NCBI GenBank assembly: GCA_003235365.1
Contig: QJWJ01000117.1
Location: 1-44,477 of the forward strand
Source of the DNA: Deltaproteobacteria bacterium
GTDB taxonomy: Bacteria > Myxococcota_A > Polyangia > Polyangiales > Polyangiaceae
Direction: 5' to 3'
Length of the DNA stretch: 44,477 nucleotides
In this document: piece by piece, positions 17,468 through 26,526 of the stretch
How the letters are laid out: every line of letters starts with the position of its first letter
Numbering within the stretch: the first letter of the stretch is position 1
The notes under the pieces: model-generated
Database searches by the model: none
What the model saw: the letters and a program-made list of their open reading frames with translations, nothing else
Told to the model about the DNA's origin: nothing
Translations under genes and position numbers: made by a program

Positions 17468-20400
17468 TCATTTTCGCACCAGAAGATGCCGCCGTTCCAA
17501 GAACCGCGTGATGGGTCGGTACCAGGACCAGGTAATGCAATGATACTCGCCCTTCACCTCGAAGTAGCCCCGAACGATGCCAAAACGCAGTGCGTTTTGG
17601 ACCTCGGCACGGCTCAGTTGCGTCGCTTCGACGAGGTCTGACACGGTCGCGAATTCGAGCTGGACGACCGCTCGCAATACGAACGACGCATCGTCGGGGA
17701 GTGCCTCGAGCGTGCGACTATCGGGCGCGTGAAAGTTGCGAACCGTCACGACCTCGTTCGAGTCGAGCGCGAGGCTGGCACGCCACGTGTGCAGCGCGAT
17801 CCCCGGGTTGCCCGTCGCATAGTCCCAGATCAGGCGATGGTAGCCGGTCGAGGTTCGCTCGAGCGCTTCTTGGACGTCGATCGCGTCGGCGTCTTTGGGT
17901 AGCGGTCCGACGAGATTCTCGAAACTGGGCTTGATGTCGGCTTGTTTGCTGCGACTGGTCAGCAGCCTGGCGATCGCTTCTTCTCCCCAGGGTTTGAGTG
18001 CGATCACTTCGTCGAACAGCGGTTTGGTTCCGCGTGCACGTTGAAGGAACGTCCACATCACTTCGTCGAACGCGAACACCCAACAGCAAGTCGTACTGTT
18101 GCGGGTTGCCGCTTCGAGGACCTGGTCGAACAACGCCAACCCACCCATCGTGGGTTTGAGCAGCCGATGCGCGTCGTCGAAGAGCAACCCTGCGTCCCGC
18201 TCCGGGTCGTTCATGTGAGCCGCGCACTCGTCGATGTTGGAGCCCTCGGCGACACCGACCGCGCGGGCGATGCAGTCGACGGCTTCGGTGATGTTCAGCG
18301 GGCACTTGACGACCGCAACGTCACGCCCCTCGGCGGCGATGCGTCGCAGCAACGTGGTTTTCCCACTGCCTCGTTCTCCGACGAGAGCAAAGACACCGCC
18401 CCCGGGTTGCTTGATGCGCTCGATGACGTGCGTGACCTGGTCGTCGGCAATGCTTTCCACGATTGCCGTCGATGGTGTGCTCGGGCCGAGCGTCGTGAAC
18501 AACTTGCTCGGCAGATCGTGCATCGACTGTGCCGCAACCGCTTCGGTGCGCTTCGACAGATCCCGTCGGAACAAGTATGCGAGCAAACGACGGCTGACGT
18601 CGAATCCCGTCACGACGGGTTTGATGCGCCGGATCACGCCTTCGTAGAAGAAGAACGCGCCGGTCCCGAGGGCGACCAGCAGACTCCGCCAGCCCTGTTG
18701 CTCGAGCGCCCACGTCATCAGGGCGTTCTTTTTTCGGCGTCGCTGCAGGCGGTCGTAGATCTGCTGTTTCCACCAGCCGGCGATCACCAACGACACCGGA
18801 AGTGCCGCGAACCAGCAGGTCGAAAGCACCCAATCGTAGACGGTTCCTTTGCCGACCAATTCGTCACTCAGCGACAGGATGAGTGCGACGAGGACGACGA
18901 CGCGACCGAGCAGCTTCAGCGACTTGAGCCGCAACTCGGCGTTGGGAGTCCGGGTTCGGCTTCCCAGTGCGCCACGCTCGGCAAACGCGTCGATCACCGC
19001 GACGACCAAGGCGCCTCCGAGAGTCCAATGCAGGATGCTGGCAAGCACCTGGACCTCGAGGCGCTCCTGGGCCTGAACCGGCAGCAGCCACACCACAGCC
19101 AGAGTGAGCAGCAGGCTTTCGGCGGGGCGCCGGATTCGCATCACGAAACCCAGAACCGTTTCGACTGGCGTTGGGGTGGTGCCTTGACCCAGTCGCCGCT
19201 CTTTTCGCGCGGCGGTTCGCCATCCGCCGAGCGTGTCGGTGGCGCGCCTTCGCCACCACCAAAATACACCGATCGGCATCAGCCACTTCAGGGCTACGGC
19301 GCTGACGGCCCAGGCGCTTTCGCCGCGTGCACCGCCGCCCCCCGCCATCGAGCTGAGCCAGCGCCGCAGCTCGGAGATGCTGTAACGCGCGGTGAGCACG
19401 ACGTGGCCGATCTCGGCTCGAGCTTGGTCCCAGCCGCTGGGACCGAAACCGACGATTTCGTCCCGAAGCTCGCTGCTCAAGTGGGGGTAGAGAGCCAAGC
19501 GATCGGCGTTCAGCGTTTGCACCCGTTCGAACAGGGCGTCGACGCGTTCCGTTCTCACGTCAGATTCCACCTGCTCGAGCCGGTGAGCCTCCATGCTGAC
19601 CTCTGCGTGCTTGGCTCGCGGCTCCGACGCGTCGACGTCCGCCGGCAGGTCCCCGGTTCGATCTTCGCCAGGCACGGGTACCTGCGACTTGTCGTCCAGG
19701 TCCGACAGTGCCACGTCCAGGTGCTGCCGCGACTGCCGCAGCGTCGACCTCAGGGTCGCGTACAAGTCGGAGACGTCATCGGCTGATGCCTGGCCCCGTT
19801 CCGCTTGCTGCAAGACTTCGCGCACCTGCCGTCGCTGGCTGAGGGCCTGCTCCTGCTCGAGCACCAGTTGCTTCTTGGCGTCGAGCAATCTCGCTTCGAA
19901 CTGTGCTTGCGCAGCGGAAATACCCAGCAATCGGGCGTGCTCTTCCGCGACCAGACGCAGGGCTTCCGTCCTGGCGTGTTGGGCCTGCGCCAACGCTGCT
20001 TGCCGCTGGCGCTCCGCCTGCATCGCGCGCTGCTCTGCCTCGCCTGCCTGTTGTTCGACGGCGCTGGCTCGGTCCGTTTCTTGCTGCTCTCGCTGTGCAT
20101 CCAGCGCTGCCTGGCGCTCGCTCACCGACAGCTCGTAGAATGTCAAACGCGCGCGATCGAGGCGGATGCGAGCCCGCAGTTCGCCTTCCGACCAACTGCG
20201 GTCCGAGACCAACGCGGCGCGTGGGCCACCCGCGTCGCTGGCCTCTGGGCGTACGACTGCCATCACCCCTGCGTCTCGAGCACTCGGGAGCAGAACCTGG
20301 AGCCTGGCACGTTCGAGGGCGATGGCCGAAGGGTCGTTGAGATCGACGTCGAACAAGGATGCCGGCGCAACCGAAGGGTCCAGCGTGTGCTTGACGAGCT

Positions 20401-20815
20401 GCTCGATGCGACTCGCTGTCAGTTCCAGCTGCCGCTGCAGCGTGGAGCTTTCGGGCGCAGGCGCGGCGGGTTTTGGCGGCGGCGTCGAAGCGGTGGGCGG
20501 CGCCGGAAATCTCTGCGCAGTCGCGCTCGCCGTTGCGCTGGCCGTCGCGGCTGGCGATGCCTGCTTCTTCGTCGCGAGCGCGGTGCGCTTGACGGGTTTG
20601 GTCGCTGTTTGGGGTTCACGCCGAGTGGCTGAACCTGCCTTGGTCGGTGAGGCGGTGTTCGACGTTGTGCTCTTCGGAGCCGTGGGCGGAGTTACGGTAG
20701 CTTTGGCCGGGGTCGTCGACTGTGGCGTTTGTCCCGAAGCGCGACTGGGTAACACGAGGACTGCGACGCACAGCAGCCGCCACGCCCACCCCCGCGCTGA
20801 CACACGTCCGAACAT
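17468..20815 (-). CDS. Exported coiled coil - multi-span membrane - AAA ATPase fusion protein
   Basis: 1,115 residues. A Sec-type signal peptide (1-29, ending SRASGQ) leads into a Thr/Ala/Lys-rich linker to ~130. A long charged coiled coil (about 130-400) resembles the periplasmic part of large MscK-type channels. Five or six hydrophobic segments follow (~430-700; e.g. ESLLLTLAVVWLLPV, WTLGGALVVAVIDAF, LLGRVVVLVALILSL). The C-terminal third is an AAA/ORC-like ATPase: Walker A GERGSGKTT with Lys 819, Walker B LLFDDAH near 885, and a winged-helix-like end (FATVSDLVEATQLSRAEVQNAL). No MscS pore domain is present; a separate MscS gene is divergent. Start ATG 20815. I know no named family with this arrangement. 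Confidence 0.75.
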   Translation of the reverse strand: MFGRVSARGWAWRLLCVAVLVLPSRASGQTPQSTTPAKATVTPPTAPKSTTSNTASPTKAGSATRREPQTATKPVKRTALATKKQASPAATASATASATAQRFPAPPTASTPPPKPAAPAPESSTLQRQLELTASRIEQLVKHTLDPSVAPASLFDVDLNDPSAIALERARLQVLLPSARDAGVMAVVRPEASDAGGPRAALVSDRSWSEGELRARIRLDRARLTFYELSVSERQAALDAQREQQETDRASAVEQQAGEAEQRAMQAERQRQAALAQAQHARTEALRLVAEEHARLLGISAAQAQFEARLLDAKKQLVLEQEQALSQRRQVREVLQQAERGQASADDVSDLYATLRSTLRQSRQHLDVALSDLDDKSQVPVPGEDRTGDLPADVDASEPRAKHAEVSMEAHRLEQVESDVRTERVDALFERVQTLNADRLALYPHLSSELRDEIVGFGPSGWDQARAEIGHVVLTARYSISELRRWLSSMAGGGGARGESAWAVSAVALKWLMPIGVFWWWRRRATDTLGGWRTAARKERRLGQGTTPTPVETVLGFVMRIRRPAESLLLTLAVVWLLPVQAQERLEVQVLASILHWTLGGALVVAVIDAFAERGALGSRTRTPNAELRLKSLKLLGRVVVLVALILSLSDELVGKGTVYDWVLSTCWFAALPVSLVIAGWWKQQIYDRLQRRRKKNALMTWALEQQGWRSLLVALGTGAFFFYEGVIRRIKPVVTGFDVSRRLLAYLFRRDLSKRTEAVAAQSMHDLPSKLFTTLGPSTPSTAIVESIADDQVTHVIERIKQPGGGVFALVGERGSGKTTLLRRIAAEGRDVAVVKCPLNITEAVDCIARAVGVAEGSNIDECAAHMNDPERDAGLLFDDAHRLLKPTMGGLALFDQVLEAATRNSTTCCWVFAFDEVMWTFLQRARGTKPLFDEVIALKPWGEEAIARLLTSRSKQADIKPSFENLVGPLPKDADAIDVQEALERTSTGYHRLIWDYATGNPGIALHTWRASLALDSNEVVTVRNFHAPDSRTLEALPDDASFVLRAVVQLEFATVSDLVEATQLSRAEVQNALRFGIVRGYFEVKGEYHCITWSWYRPITRFLERRHLLVRK

Positions 20816-21014
20816 TGCCTACCCATATGTCACTCGGGGACCACGTCGCAAGGTACCAGCGTAGAAGTTGGGTGCGGAATCGTGATCGCCATCGGCCGTA
20901 CGAGCGTGCCCGGTACGGCGACGTTTGCGTACATCCAGGCTGGGGCCGGGACGGCTTGCTCGGCAGGCGACTTGGGTTGCCGTCGACCATTCGGATCCGC
21001 TACAGGAGCGCGTC
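20816..21014. promoter_or_regulatory. Divergent promoter region between the AAA/coiled-coil gene and MscS
   Basis: 199 bases separate the two start codons. Toward the minus strand, TATGGG followed by six bases and ATG resembles the leaderless arrangement seen elsewhere but lacks the final T. Toward the plus strand only the Shine-Dalgarno CAGGAG is clear. Confidence 0.35.
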
Positions 21015-21584
21015 ATGGAATGGCCGAACGTCAGTTGGTTGGACCGGGTAGACCTCGACGGCATCCGCTGGATCTCGTCCGTGTTGGTGCTGCTGCTCGG
21101 CTACCTCGTTTACCGCTTGGGAGTGCGGAGTCTGACCGGGTTGGTGCGCAATGGCCAGCTGCGGAAACCCATGGCCGGCAGGTTGCGGGCGCTGATGAGG
21201 ATGGGCATGCTGGCGGGCACCCTGCTGCTCGCTCTGCACCAGTCAGGCGCTTTCGAGAATGCCTGGGCTGTCCTGACGGCGTTGTTCACGACCGTTGCCG
21301 TCGGTTTCTTCGCGATCTGGAGTGTGCTATCCAACATCGTTTGCGCCCTGCTGATGGTGATCTTTCGCCCGTTCCAGGTCGGCGACACGATCGAGGTGCT
21401 GGAAGGGGGCGCGCCGTTCCCCCGGGGGCGCGTGCTGGACATGAACCTGCTGTTCGTCTCCCTCGAAGAGTCCCTGCCAGACGGGCACAGTGCTCAACTG
21501 CAGATCCCCAATACGCTCTTCTTTCAGAAGGTGGTTCGAAAGCTCGCGAGCGCGGAGCTGCCGAGTACGCCATTCGGAGCTTGA
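21015..21584 (+). CDS. Minimal MscS-family mechanosensitive channel
   Basis: 189 residues. Two hydrophobic helices (WISSVLVLLLGYLVYRLGV and MGMLAGTLLLALHQSGAF) precede the pore-lining helix and the conserved entry to the beta domain (AVGFFAIWSVLSNIV, then VIFRPFQVGDTIEV). A short beta domain ends with LQIPNTLFFQKVV, equivalent to the MscS IPN segment. The C-terminal alpha/beta vestibule domain of E. coli MscS (286 residues) is missing, so it is a trimmed channel. ATG 21015 has AGGAG at a six-base spacing. It is divergent from the AAA/coiled-coil gene and converges with the phosphatase gene after 28 bases. Confidence 0.85.
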   Translation: MEWPNVSWLDRVDLDGIRWISSVLVLLLGYLVYRLGVRSLTGLVRNGQLRKPMAGRLRALMRMGMLAGTLLLALHQSGAFENAWAVLTALFTTVAVGFFAIWSVLSNIVCALLMVIFRPFQVGDTIEVLEGGAPFPRGRVLDMNLLFVSLEESLPDGHSAQLQIPNTLFFQKVVRKLASAELPSTPFGA

Positions 21585-21612
21585 AACCCGATCTTGGGAG
21601 CCGCGTCGTTGG

Positions 21613-22665
21613 TCAACTGAGCCAACCACGCTCACGGAGGATTGCGTGGAGCGTTGGCTCGATTTGACGGCGGATTGCGGCGTTGGCGTACCCCACCCAC
21701 GCCACGTCACTGCCGAGGTCCATCGGCGCGTCCAACGCAGTTCCGTCGGGGTTGGTCAGCTCGACACCGAGCTCCGTCGCGATGAGCGCGGTGCAGATGT
21801 CGTAGGGGTGGCAGCACACGCTCGGTGAAAGGCCACGTGCGAGTAATGTTGGAGTCAGCAGCGGTCGCAAGTCGGCGTTGAACCTGTCGTGCCCGGCCAT
21901 CAACTCGTACAGTTGCCCCCCGCTGGAGGGATACTGTTCTTCGAAGCAAAGAGCCTTGCCTGGCGGCGGAGTTCCGAGTACCCGGAGCATCAACTCGTCG
22001 TCGATGCGAGCCAGTTCGTCTCTGGCGCCGGGGAACAGCCGACTGATCATCGCGTAGCCCTGGACGATGCTGGTTGCTGATGATGGCCGCAGAACCAGCG
22101 GCGAATTCTGCCCACGGAGTCGATCGAACCGCCGGGCCCGTGCCCCGCCACCGCGCGTCGCCCACAGCTGGTCGCTCAAGTGCTGTTTCTGGAGCGGGAG
22201 CTCGGTTTGCACCGCGCATACGACGTCGCTCAGGCGCGATTGGCTGCCGCGATTCGGTGCCACGCCGGTCAAGATCCAGGCGCTCCGCTTTTGGTACATC
22301 AGGCAGCGGGTGCCATCGATCGGGTCGCAGATCATGCGCCAGCGAGCTTGGGTTTCCGACGAGCCACGCGGCAGGCAGACCGCCCCGGTGTCGATCCCTT
22401 CGGCGACCAAGACAATCCCTCCGACGCTGGCCGCCTCGGCGTCCAACAACTCGATGAGCGCGCTTTCACCGACGGCATCGATCGCGAACATCGTGTCACC
22501 GGGGCCGTCGGCGACGACTGCCGACAACTGCGCCGCAGAGCTCTCGGCGCAGGCCGTGGTGATCCGTTCTCGCAGCTTTTCGTGAAGTCGTAACGTCAAC
22601 TGCAGAACACCGTCGCAGTCCACGTCGGTCGGGTCGAATGCGGTGGCGTCCACGGCGGCGAGCAA
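21613..22665 (-). CDS. Inositol-monophosphatase-like (FIG superfamily) phosphatase
   Basis: 350 residues. The Li-sensitive phosphatase metal motif is present as DPIDGTR near residue 125, preceded by a Glu-bearing segment (VLVAEGIDTG). The C-terminal WDxAAG-type motif is replaced by HPYDICTALIATELG, so it is a divergent member and the substrate is unclear. The frame runs open to 23571 but overlaps the next gene's 5' half there and loses family character. TTG 22665 is chosen for the AGGAAA just upstream; GTG 22653 is the alternative. Its start region is divergent from the DUF1592 gene, leaving about 270 bases for promoters. Confidence 0.75.
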   Translation of the reverse strand: MLAAVDATAFDPTDVDCDGVLQLTLRLHEKLRERITTACAESSAAQLSAVVADGPGDTMFAIDAVGESALIELLDAEAASVGGIVLVAEGIDTGAVCLPRGSSETQARWRMICDPIDGTRCLMYQKRSAWILTGVAPNRGSQSRLSDVVCAVQTELPLQKQHLSDQLWATRGGGARARRFDRLRGQNSPLVLRPSSATSIVQGYAMISRLFPGARDELARIDDELMLRVLGTPPPGKALCFEEQYPSSGGQLYELMAGHDRFNADLRPLLTPTLLARGLSPSVCCHPYDICTALIATELGVELTNPDGTALDAPMDLGSDVAWVGYANAAIRRQIEPTLHAILRERGWLS

Positions 22666-22935
22666 ACGACGTTTCCTCGGCGATGTCGAGGGCAACTCAC
22701 GCCATGGCGCAATTTCGCAACGATTGGCGATGGACTCGCGCCGTTCAGACGGACGCGCCAGCCGCGCGCGCCGGCTCACCGAAAACGTACGACGAATTCT
22801 CCTCAGCCCGTGGTGTACCGTTTGGTGCCACGTCTGGAAATCGATCGACTTTGCTTCACCGAAAAGATCACCTGCCTCGAGCGGGAGCTTCGTGTCACAC
22901 CTGGTTTCGTGAGCTTCTTCAGGTTCCGCTGTGTC

Positions 22936-24726
22936 GTGTCGGCAACCCGCCACGGTCTTTGCGTCGCTACGGTCGTGGGCACAGCGCTCACTGGTTGTGG
23001 TCAGGGGGGCACTTCGCGGATTGACCTCGACGCGATCGAAGAGCCGGAGCGCATCGAGCCACAGACGACCTCGGCGTCCGAGAACGAACAGCTCGCCCTG
23101 GCCCACCAGGCCACGATGGACCCAGTGCCGGGTCTTTCCGATGGGTATGCGTTTGATTGTGAGGGCGCCGCGCCGAGTCGTGTCCTGCCACGGCTCAATC
23201 GCTTCGAGTACGACAACACCGTGCGCGACCTGCTGTCGACCGCGCTGACACCCGCCCGTGCCTTCCCGAAGGATGACTTCGGCGACAGCTTCGACAACAA
23301 CGCTCAGGCGTTGACGGTGAGTCCGCTGCTGACCGAGGCGTTCGTCACTGCGGCGGCACAGCTCGCCGAAGAGGCGCTGACCACTCGCCGCGATACTCTG
23401 ATCACTTGTGACGTAGCCGACGTCGGTCTGGACAACTGCGCGCGCCAGTCGTTGACCCCGTTCCTCACGCGTGCCTTCCGTCGGCCGCTGCTGGACGCGG
23501 AGATCAGCCCCTATGTCGAACTGGTGCGTCAGGCTCGAGACGAGGGGGCGAGTTTCGACGAAGGCATCCAAATCGCGGTCGAAGCGGCGCTGTTGTCAGT
23601 CAACTTCCTGTTTCGGGTGGAGTTCGACGTCGAGCCCGACTCGACGGACTTTCACGCGCTCACCCAGTACGAACTGGCGACGCGTTTGTCGTACTTCTTG
23701 TGGTCGAGCATGCCGGATGACGAGTTGATGCTGGCGGCGCAAAACCACGAACTACAGTCCGACGAGCAGATCGTCGAGCAGGTCGAGCGCATGCTCGCCG
23801 ATCCGAAAGCCGAAGCGCTCAGCCGTGCATTCGCGGGGCGCTGGCTCGAAACCAACGACATTGCCGACAGCAATCAACCCGCCGAGGACGTTTTCGAGCA
23901 GTACACGCCCGAGTTGAAGCACTCGATGGAAGAAGAGACGCGCTTGCTCTTGCGCGACGTGCTCACCGGTGAACTGCCGTTCGAGCAACTGCTCACGACG
24001 GACGAGTCTCACCTCGACGCACGCCTCGCCGACTTCTACGGCGTTGCAGGAGAGTTCGACTCGACGTTTCGAAGGGTGTCGCTCGCCGATACCCCCCGTC
24101 GAGGATTGCTCGGGCACGGGAGCGTGCTCACCCTGACCGCCGCGCCGACGCGGACGTCACCGACGCGCCGCGGGGTCTACGTGTTGAGCAATCTGTTGTG
24201 CGCCGCGCCGCCGCCGCCGCCGCCGAACGTTCAGGGTGACCTGGACAAGACCTCGGACGCGATCCCCGATGATCTCCCGTTTGCCGAGCGCGCACGGTTA
24301 CACGCCGACGATCCGCAGTGTGCCGGCTGCCACGCGCTGATGGATCCGATTGGCTTCGGGCTCGAACGTTTCGACGCGATCGGTCGCTATCGAACCGAGG
24401 AGTTCGACCGAGCCATCGACGCCAGCGGAGAGCTCGCGACCAACGGCGGGGTCGTCGACTTCGATGGCGCGGTGGAACTGGGCGCGCTGCTCGCGAAAGA
24501 CGACCGTCTGCCGGCCTGCGCGACGCAGAAGCTGTACACCTACGCCATGAGCCGCTTGCCCGAGCTCGAAACAGCAGCAGACCAGTGTCGAATCGATTGG
24601 CTCCGCAAGCGCTTCTCCGCGGCGGGTCACGACTTCACCGAGCTGCTGCGTATGGTCGTGCTCACCGACGCGTTTCGAGGGCGCGCTGCTCATTCGGCCG
24701 ATTCCGATGCCGCACAGGAAGAGTGA
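22936..24726 (+). CDS. DUF1592/DUF1588/DUF1585 lipoprotein with a haem c site
   Basis: 596 residues. A short signal with the lipobox LTGC makes it a lipoprotein (C21 from GTG 22936; GTG 22909 is the alternative start). The domain series is the one found in secreted proteins of Planctomycetes and Myxococcota: [15 protein letters not shown] (DUF1587), [14 protein letters not shown] (DUF1595), [19 protein letters not shown] (DUF1592), then [19 protein letters not shown] and the haem-binding CAGCH in the motif [18 protein letters not shown] (DUF1588), and a DUF1585 end. A short proline run separates domains. The usual partner, a DUF1552 protein, follows four bases after its stop, so they form an operon. 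Substrate unknown. Confidence 0.85.
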   Translation: MSATRHGLCVATVVGTALTGCGQGGTSRIDLDAIEEPERIEPQTTSASENEQLALAHQATMDPVPGLSDGYAFDCEGAAPSRVLPRLNRFEYDNTVRDLLSTALTPARAFPKDDFGDSFDNNAQALTVSPLLTEAFVTAAAQLAEEALTTRRDTLITCDVADVGLDNCARQSLTPFLTRAFRRPLLDAEISPYVELVRQARDEGASFDEGIQIAVEAALLSVNFLFRVEFDVEPDSTDFHALTQYELATRLSYFLWSSMPDDELMLAAQNHELQSDEQIVEQVERMLADPKAEALSRAFAGRWLETNDIADSNQPAEDVFEQYTPELKHSMEEETRLLLRDVLTGELPFEQLLTTDESHLDARLADFYGVAGEFDSTFRRVSLADTPRRGLLGHGSVLTLTAAPTRTSPTRRGVYVLSNLLCAAPPPPPPNVQGDLDKTSDAIPDDLPFAERARLHADDPQCAGCHALMDPIGFGLERFDAIGRYRTEEFDRAIDASGELATNGGVVDFDGAVELGALLAKDDRLPACATQKLYTYAMSRLPELETAADQCRIDWLRKRFSAAGHDFTELLRMVVLTDAFRGRAAHSADSDAAQEE

Positions 24727-24730
24727 CACG

Positions 24731-26122
24731 ATGAAGCCCATGAAACTGTCACGCCGTTTTGCGCTCAAGGGCTTGGGGGTCAGTCTCGCCATGCCGTTTC
24801 TCGATGCCATGCGCCCCCATCGCGGTGTGCTCCAGGCCGCTGAGACCGCGCCCCCGCGGCGCTGGGTGATGTGGCACTTTCCGACGGGCTATCGCGAATC
24901 GACATGGCGCGTGGCGGGTGGTGACGGCGAGCGCGATTGGCAGCCGAGCCCCGCGCTCGAACCGCTGCAGGAGCATGGCGTCAAGGAGCACGTCAGCGTC
25001 GTTCAGGGGCTGCGCGCGCCCTACGCCGACGGTTCCGGCGCTTCGCACACCTGTGGCATTTCAGCACAACTGAGCGGGCTGTTGTGCCGACAGCGCGTGG
25101 CCGAGAACCTTCGCACGATCGATCAGGGGATCGCGGACGAAATCCGTGGTGATACGCCGATTCATTCCTTGCAGCTGGGCACGAACGTGCTGGTGGAGAA
25201 TCCCAACGACGAATCCGGCTACTCGTCGACGATCAAGGATCACCTGTCGTGGAAAGACTCGCAGACGCCCTTGCCCAAACAGACAGATCCAGCTGCCGTG
25301 TTCCAACGGCTGTTCGGCGACGTCGTTGGTGACGTCGATCAGGACAGCTTGGCCTTCGCGCGCCGACAACGGCTGCGCCGGAGCATTCTCGACAACGTCG
25401 TTCGCGAGGCGTCGTCCCTGTCGGAACGCCTGGGGAAAGCGGATCAGCAAAAGGTCGAACAGTATCTCGACAACGTCCGCTCCATCGAAAAGAGCATCCA
25501 GGTCGAGCCGCGCAACAACGACTCGGGCATGTGTGATGCGCAGGGGCGAGTCGGAAGCTTCTTCGCTCCCGACGACATCGAAACGCACGTGCGTCAGATG
25601 AACGAACTGATGGTACTGGCGCTGCGCTGTGACGTCACGCGCGTGATCGTCTTCCAGTACGAAAACACGGTCACGACAATTCGCCACCCATTCGTCGGGG
25701 TCGACCAGCCCTACCACTTGGGGGTCGCCCACCACAGCCAAGACGAAAAGAAGCTCGATGACTACTACCGGGTCAATCGCTGGCTCGTCTCACAGTACGC
25801 CGAGTTCTTGGCGGCGCTGCGCGATGTCGAAGAAGCTGACGGCTCGACACTGCTCGACAACAGCGCCGTGATCATGACCAGCGAACTGGGCGACGGAAGT
25901 GCCCACTCTCACGAGAACCTGCCGTGTCTCATCGGGGGAAGTGCGGGGGGACGGCTTCGAGTAGGTGGCAATCACGCCTTTCCAGCAGAGCAATTCATGC
26001 GACTGCTGTTGACCTCCGCACGAGCCGTAGGAGCCCCGATTGACGGTTGGGGCGAGGACTACGAACTGACCGCCAGACCGCGCAAGAAGATCAGCGGGGT
26101 ACTGCCGGACCTGTTGGTTTGA
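24731..26122 (+). CDS. DUF1552 protein with Tat signal
   Basis: 463 residues. A twin-arginine signal (SRRFALKGLGVSLAMPFLDAM) predicts export in folded form. The body carries family features: RRWVMWHFPTGYRES, VVQGLRAPYADGSGASHTCG, a helical SIEKSI segment and ITRV-like RVIVFQYENT followed by HHSQDEKKLDDYY. ATG 24731 has GGAAGAG at a good distance, placed inside the 3' end of the DUF1592 gene, so translation is linked. DUF1552 and DUF1592 proteins co-occur widely; activity is unproven but a redox-linked secreted complex is plausible (inference). Confidence 0.85.
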   Translation: MKPMKLSRRFALKGLGVSLAMPFLDAMRPHRGVLQAAETAPPRRWVMWHFPTGYRESTWRVAGGDGERDWQPSPALEPLQEHGVKEHVSVVQGLRAPYADGSGASHTCGISAQLSGLLCRQRVAENLRTIDQGIADEIRGDTPIHSLQLGTNVLVENPNDESGYSSTIKDHLSWKDSQTPLPKQTDPAAVFQRLFGDVVGDVDQDSLAFARRQRLRRSILDNVVREASSLSERLGKADQQKVEQYLDNVRSIEKSIQVEPRNNDSGMCDAQGRVGSFFAPDDIETHVRQMNELMVLALRCDVTRVIVFQYENTVTTIRHPFVGVDQPYHLGVAHHSQDEKKLDDYYRVNRWLVSQYAEFLAALRDVEEADGSTLLDNSAVIMTSELGDGSAHSHENLPCLIGGSAGGRLRVGGNHAFPAEQFMRLLLTSARAVGAPIDGWGEDYELTARPRKKISGVLPDLLV

Positions 26123-26165
26123 ACCCCGACTAGGAGCACCGATCCGCTTGCCTGTGCACGGAAAC

Positions 26166-26210
26166 GCCCCGAAGAATCGCCCTAGGATGGGTGAGGGCGT
26201 TCTTCGGGGC
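26166..26210 (+). terminator. Strong hairpin after the DUF1592/DUF1552 operon
   Basis: GCCCCGAAGAA (26166-26176) pairs perfectly with 26200-26210, and an inner CGCCCT/AGGGCG stem continues after a single bulged T. The total is 17 bp with a 10-base loop, 44 bases past the stop. There is no T-run, so it may be a non-canonical terminator or an RNA-stabilising stem. Confidence 0.6.
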
Positions 26211-26263
26211 CACGTTCGTGCACTGTTGCTCGCAGCTCGGTGCTCTGGGTTGTTGATTTGTCG

Positions 26264-26284
26264 CGGCAATCAACCTGATTGCCG
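26264..26284. other. Second hairpin: 9-bp perfect stem with 3-base loop
   Basis: CGGCAATCA-ACC-TGATTGCCG. It lies between the operon-end hairpin and the GAF gene, about 240 bases upstream of that gene. The tight loop suggests a protein operator or an RNA element. Confidence 0.45.
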
Positions 26285-26526
26285 GTCCTGGTGCGCTCGT
26301 TGCTTCGGGCGGCGCTGGCCTACACGTGAATTGGAGCCGGCCGTTGCGGGGGCGATCGGCCCAACACATCATTCGCCGCAACTCGATTCCGAAACCGGTC
26401 GGGGCGGTACCGGCCAAACCGTATCAACGAGGCCGAAACACGGGACGTTGCATCGTTCCCTTTGTTGCCACGGTGAGTCGGAAAGCCGGGCGAAACGAAC
26501 GACTCGGGTTCGCTGAGGAAGCTGCC

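Larger units (their letters stand above)
26123..26526. other. Intergenic stretch between DUF1552 and GAF genes
   Basis: Holds the hairpins at 26166-26210 and 26264-26284. The frame of the GAF gene is open back to 26326, but the residues there look non-coding. No promoter is obvious. Confidence 0.45.

Noticed and set aside
17942..19786. Plus-strand open frame of 614 codons
   Set aside because: Antisense to the AAA/coiled-coil gene, which has recognisable motifs in its own frame.
22666..23571. Minus-strand extension of the phosphatase frame to a 652-residue protein
   Set aside because: The added part is antisense to the DUF1592 gene, has no family signature, and the phosphatase length is normal from 22665.
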